Shown in pieces: positions 6,365 to 8,696 of a stretch of DNA of 8,696 bases. How positions within the stretch are numbered: the first letter of the stretch is position 1; the number at the start of each line of letters is the position of its first letter. The DNA comes from Aliicoccus persicus_A (GTDB lineage Bacteria; Bacillota; Bacilli; Staphylococcales; Salinicoccaceae), in NCBI GenBank assembly GCA_020741755.1, contig DYYI01000040.1, positions 1-8,696 of the forward strand. The letters are read 5' to 3'. The position numbers and the translations under genes are program-made. A model generated the notes under the pieces. It was given only the letters and a program-made list of their open reading frames with translations, ran no database searches and was not told the origin of the DNA.

Positions 6365-7678
6365 ATGTTTGTCTCGTTAGACCGTAATGAGGACACACCG
6401 ATTTATGAACAACTATATAAGCAAATTAAAGATAAAATACTATCGCGGGAGATTGATGCAGAAGAGAAATTGCCGAGCAAACGTCAGTTGAAAGATGATC
6501 TCGGCATCAGTATGACAACGATTGAACATGCCTATACGATGTTGATTGATGAAGGGCTTATCTATAGCAAGGATAAAAGTGGATATTACATAGAAACGAT
6601 TGAAGGGTTGAAGTTCGAGGAGAAGAATCCGGAGATTATTGAAAGGCCATCTGAGAAAGTTAGACGGTTGCCACTTGGGACCATTGATACTTCTATTATT
6701 CAGTCGGATACATTTCGACAAATTGCCCAGGAAGTGTATAGAGACGCGTCTTTATTTAACAAGGGAGAAGACAGTGGCGAGGATTTTTTGAAGCAGAATA
6801 TTTATGAGTACATGCACAATAACAGAGGTGTCACGTGCTCAATTGATCAAATCGTTATTGGGCCTTCCACTGAGTTTCTACTAGATCAATTGATGCATTT
6901 GCTGGAATATGAAAGCTTTTCAATCGAAGATCCTGGATATCCCGTCATTAAGAAAGTTTTGAATAAGCACGGTATGACATACCAACCTGTACCTGTTACT
7001 AGTACAGGTATCAACGTTAATCAAGTGAGAGAAAAAATCGTACATGTGACACCATCCCATCAGTTTCCGACAGGCGCAATTTTGAATTTACAAAAGCGTG
7101 TTCAACTGCTGCAGCATGTGAATTCAAATAATGGATACATTATAGAAGACGATTATGATAGTGAATTTCGATACGATGGCCACCCGCTGCCGTCTTTACA
7201 TAGCTTAGATCAACATGACCGTACGATTTATATGACGACATTCTCAAAAGTGTTGTTCCCTTCATTGCGTTTGGCTTGTATGGTGCTGCCAAAATCACTG
7301 GCTGAACGATATTACCAAGAAAAGTTTACATGTGATGTACCGAGACATCTTCAGCATGTCGTTGCGCATTATTTTGAGAGAGGTTTTATCGTTCGACATA
7401 TCAATCGCATGCGAAAAATATATCGTGAAAGAACACGTGAGATTACTGGCTTTTTATCTGAAAAATATCCTGAAGTTGAAGTGCGTGGGATGCATACCGG
7501 CATGCACATATGGTTAAGGGTGCCGGGAGAAAATATAGAAGCACGTGCGCGTGCGTTCGACTTGAGCCCGCTCAATGACTATGCCATCGATAAGTCATAT
7601 TCAGATAGCATCGTCATCGGTATTGGAGAATCAACTGTTGAAGAAGTGAAAGAAATACTGAGTGAATTTTTCCAATAA
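6365..7678 (+). CDS. pdxR: PdxR, MocR-family PLP-sensing regulator
   Basis: The 437-residue protein joins an N-terminal GntR-type winged helix (about 1-75; TPIYEQLYKQIKDKI, then LPSKRQLKDDLGIS and a YTMLIDEGLIYS recognition region) to a fold-type I aminotransferase-like domain (about 105-437). In the latter, Asp262 and Tyr264 in EDDYDSEF and the PLP-binding Lys295 in TTFSK keep the spacing seen in B. subtilis GabR (Asp279, Tyr281, Lys312). The domain probably senses PLP rather than catalysing a reaction. PdxR proteins activate pdxS(T) when PLP is low and repress themselves. A strong AGGAGGT ribosome-binding site precedes the ATG. Divergence from pdxS is the classic arrangement, and the gene order matches S. 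aureus. The regulatory direction is inferred from relatives. The stop codon lies in the A-tract that encodes the T-run of the opposing tRNA terminator. Confidence 0.92.
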   Translation: MFVSLDRNEDTPIYEQLYKQIKDKILSREIDAEEKLPSKRQLKDDLGISMTTIEHAYTMLIDEGLIYSKDKSGYYIETIEGLKFEEKNPEIIERPSEKVRRLPLGTIDTSIIQSDTFRQIAQEVYRDASLFNKGEDSGEDFLKQNIYEYMHNNRGVTCSIDQIVIGPSTEFLLDQLMHLLEYESFSIEDPGYPVIKKVLNKHGMTYQPVPVTSTGINVNQVREKIVHVTPSHQFPTGAILNLQKRVQLLQHVNSNNGYIIEDDYDSEFRYDGHPLPSLHSLDQHDRTIYMTTFSKVLFPSLRLACMVLPKSLAERYYQEKFTCDVPRHLQHVVAHYFERGFIVRHINRMRKIYRERTREITGFLSEKYPEVEVRGMHTGMHIWLRVPGENIEARARAFDLSPLNDYAIDKSYSDSIVIGIGESTVEEVKEILSEFFQ

Positions 7679-7711
7679 AAAACACCTCGCGAAATACATC
7701 GCATGGTGTTT
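7677..7711 (-). terminator. Terminator of the tRNA operon
   Basis: On the minus strand AAACACC pairs with GGTGTTT (7680-7686 with 7705-7711), enclosing a GCG/CGC inner stem, and is followed by a run of six Ts (7677-7682). It ends the tRNA transcript and overlaps the pdxR stop on the other strand. For pdxR the same hairpin has only a three-T tail and would be a weaker terminator. Confidence 0.8.
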
Positions 7712-7714
7712 GAG

Positions 7715-7788
<74 letters not shown>

Positions 7789-7810
7789 GAAATTATGTAA
7801 TTAAAAAACA

Positions 7811-7896
7811 TGCCGAGGACCGGAATCGAACCGGTACGATAATCACTTATCGCAGGATTTTAAGTCCTGTGCGTCTGCCAGTTCCGCCACCCCGGC
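7811..7896 (-). tRNA. tRNA-Leu (anticodon TAA)
   Basis: An 86-nt class II tRNA with acceptor GCCGGGG/CCTCGGC and the long variable arm typical of leucine tRNAs (GATAAGTGATTATC, itself a hairpin). The anticodon TAA at 7860-7862 reads UUA codons, and the T-arm is GGTTCGATTCC. The discriminator is A and CCA is not encoded (TGT follows). Confidence 0.97.
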
Positions 7897-7903
7897 ATAA
7901 AAA

Positions 7904-7978
7904 TGGAGCGGAAGACGGGATTCGAACCCGCGACCCCCACCTTGGCAAGGTGGTGTTCTACCACTGAACTACTTCCGC
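7904..7978 (-). tRNA. tRNA-Gly (anticodon GCC)
   Basis: Acceptor GCGGAAG/CTTCCGC, short D-loop AGTGGTAGAAC, anticodon GCC at 7944-7946, T-arm GGGTTCGAATCCC and discriminator T. CCA is encoded (7904-7906); the body without CCA is 72 nt. It is a normal elongator-type glycine tRNA: the D-loop has GTGG and the T-loop is canonical, unlike the staphylococcal glycine tRNAs specialised for cell-wall synthesis. Confidence 0.96.
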
Positions 7979-8003
7979 TCAATACATATTTGAATATTTA
8001 TAA

Positions 8004-8079
8004 TGGTGGAGAATGACGGGATCGAACCGCCGACCCTCTGCTTGTAAGGCAGATGCTCTCCCAGCTGAGCTAATTCTCC
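8004..8079 (-). tRNA. tRNA-Val (anticodon TAC)
   Basis: Acceptor GGAGAAT/ATTCTCC, D-arm TAGCTCAGCTGGGAGAGC, anticodon TAC at 8044-8046, T-arm with TTCGATC loop, discriminator A and encoded CCA (8004-8006). It is first in the four-tRNA transcript. One T-stem pair is a G-T wobble. Confidence 0.97.
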
Positions 8080-8109
8080 ATGACTTGATTATCTTTATCA
8101 ACTTTATAA

Positions 8110-8138
8110 ATAATACAATATAAATGATGTTTGGTCAA
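8110..8138 (-). promoter_or_regulatory. Sigma-A promoter of the tRNA operon
   Basis: On the minus strand TTGACC (8133-8138) and TATTAT (8110-8115) are separated by 17 nt. The predicted start is near 8103, about 24 nt before tRNA-Val. This fits a single Val-Gly-Leu-Ile transcript. Confidence 0.82.
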
Positions 8139-8198
8139 CTGGAATTTTTGGGGTGTGGATTGGGGGGCGCTTTGTGGCTGAATGATTATCCGGTAATT

Positions 8199-8393
8199 AG
8201 TGGGACTCAGGGTTTGATTTTTATTTGGGAGTCCCACTATGGTGCCTTTTGTGGGACTCAACACATGATTTTTAACTCGGGAGTACCACTCTGCTGCCTT
8301 TTGTGGGACTCAACACTTATTTTTTACCTCGGGAGTACCACTCTGCTGCCTTTTGTGGGACTCAGGTCCTGACTTTTACCTTAGAGTACCACT
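8199..8393 (+). repeat. Four tandem palindromic units of about 52 bp
   Basis: Units begin GTGGGACTC at 8200, 8251, 8303 and 8355 (periods 51, 52, 52). Each ends with GAGTMCCACT after an AT-rich centre containing TTTTT, so each unit can fold on itself. The first unit pairs perfectly over 10 bp (8199-8208 with 8229-8238); the others carry one mismatch. A linker of about 12 nt (TGCTGCCTTTT type) joins units. A 37-bp stretch at 8276-8312 recurs identically at 8328-8364. The GTGGGAC...GTCCCAC design resembles intergenic repeats abundant in staphylococcal genomes, but I cannot confirm a shared origin. Confidence 0.9.
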
Positions 8394-8406
8394 CTAATGA
8401 TCTAAA

Positions 8407-8442
8407 TGTGCGGCAAATCGGATTTTTCGGACCTGCCGCACA
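8407..8442. repeat. Isolated 9-bp hairpin
   Basis: TGTGCGGCA at 8407-8415 pairs perfectly with TGCCGCACA at 8434-8442 around an 18-nt loop. It is GC-rich, with no T-run after it on either strand, so it is not a standard terminator. It lies exactly between the two tandem arrays. Confidence 0.75.
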
Positions 8443-8443
8443 C

Positions 8444-8566
8444 TTTGCATGCCAATGAAACTCGCTCACTGACTCGCAAACGGATTTGCGTTCCAATGAG
8501 AGGTGCTCACTGACTCGCAGATTGATTTGCGTTCCAATGAGAGGTGCTCACTGACTCGCAGATCAA
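8444..8566 (+). repeat. Three tandem units of exactly 41 bp
   Basis: Units start at 8444, 8485 and 8526 with TTTGC. Units two and three share 39 of 41 bases; the first is more diverged (about 32 of 41). Common core motifs are CCAATGA and CTCACTGACTCGCA. Each junction can fold: CGCAAA/TTTGCG (perfect, 4-nt loop) at the first, CGCAGA/TTTGCG with a G-T wobble at the second. The next unit breaks off after TTT at 8567-8569, where the sequence changes to a possible insertion-sequence end. Confidence 0.9.
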
Positions 8567-8570
8567 TTTA

Positions 8571-8594
8571 AACTGGACCCCATAAACTGGACAC
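8571..8594. mobile_element. Possible IS3-family (IS150-like) terminal end
   Basis: ACTGGACCCCATAAACTGGACA resembles the inverted-repeat ends of IS150-type elements, which read ACTGACCCC...TTGGACA. It starts just where the 41-bp array stops abruptly, as expected at an insertion junction, so the element would extend to the right. Minus-strand and plus-strand frames inside are open to the window edge (the minus frame stops at 8602-8604), but no transposase motif is visible in the roughly 100 bp available. It may be an element end, a solo remnant, or chance similarity. Confidence 0.35.
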
Positions 8595-8696
8595 ACAGAG
8601 TTCAGTCCAAAAATTTTATGGACATCTGTTCTTCTGTCCGTTTTACTTGTAGACACAAGTGTCTATCTCGTAATAAATTCTGGACACGATTACTAC

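Larger units (their letters stand above)
8140..8696. other. Gene-free repeat region
   Basis: No ORF in this 557-bp stretch has a ribosome-binding site or a recognisable protein; those that are open simply read through repeats. It begins with G-runs on the plus strand (8150-8153, 8157-8158, 8162-8167). It continues through a 52-bp array, an isolated hairpin, a 41-bp array, a possible insertion-sequence end and further small palindromes to the window edge. The repeats are annotated separately. Confidence 0.75.

Noticed and set aside
8150..8167. G-quadruplex from G-runs on the plus strand
   Set aside because: Only two runs reach four or more Gs and the others are pairs, so at most a weak two-layer structure is possible; no gene depends on it.
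8070..8264. A 64-codon open frame on the minus strand
   Set aside because: It reads through the tRNA promoter into the tRNA-Val gene, lacks a ribosome-binding site and resembles nothing known.
8276..8364. CRISPR-like array: a 37-bp repeat occurring twice with a short gap
   Set aside because: The gap is only 15 bp, the repeat is part of a regular 52-bp palindromic unit with similar gaps, and there are no cas genes. It is a tandem repeat, not repeat plus spacers.
8124..8372. An 82-codon open frame on the plus strand across the repeats
   Set aside because: It has no ribosome-binding site and its protein merely mirrors the DNA repeats; it also starts within the tRNA promoter.
8602..8696. C-terminal part of a transposase on the minus strand
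   Set aside because: The frame is open for about 30 codons but shows no IS3 transposase motif, so no coding call is justified.

Overview
The window looks like a low-GC Firmicute chromosome of the family Staphylococcaceae, most likely Macrococcus or a close relative. The evidence is the ctsR-mcsA-mcsB-clpC heat-shock operon next to nupC, a pdxS/pdxR pair and a tRNA cluster. That neighbourhood is known from Staphylococcus aureus, and the proteins resemble staphylococcal ones without being identical. Genus assignment is inference.

Layout. 1-2631 (minus strand): the protein quality-control operon, read ctsR -> mcsA -> mcsB -> clpC, with clpC cut by the window edge. Genes overlap or abut (4-nt ctsR/mcsA overlap, 11-nt mcsA/mcsB overlap, 3-nt mcsB/clpC gap). 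A consensus sigma-A promoter and a CtsR operator precede ctsR. 2772-3992 (plus): a nucleoside transporter of the NupC type, diverging from ctsR. 3993-4038: a bidirectional terminator. 4039-5340 (minus): a short type-B carboxylesterase. 5416-6270 (minus): pdxS, the synthase subunit of PLP synthase. 6365-7678 (plus): pdxR, a MocR-type regulator diverging from pdxS. 7715-8079 (minus): four tRNA genes (Val, Gly, Leu, Ile in transcription order) with a clear promoter and terminator. 8140-8696: no credible gene, but two different tandem repeat arrays (about 52 bp x 4 and 41 bp x 3), several hairpins and a possible IS3-family end.

How the genes work together. CtsR represses its own operon. McsB, activated by McsA, is a protein-arginine kinase that inactivates CtsR and tags proteins with phospho-arginine, which the N-domain of ClpC binds (its two known binding glutamates are present). 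PdxS makes vitamin B6 (PLP), and PdxR is a PLP-sensing regulator of that pathway.

The most notable observation concerns PLP synthesis. The glutaminase gene pdxT, expected directly after pdxS, is absent and a carboxylesterase gene sits there. The PdxS protein also has a shortened N-terminus, where the family normally has the helix that docks the glutaminase. A PLP synthase working without its glutaminase is therefore a testable idea. The second point of interest is the repeat-rich gene-free segment at the right end. Nothing here clearly amounts to a wholly new multi-gene system.
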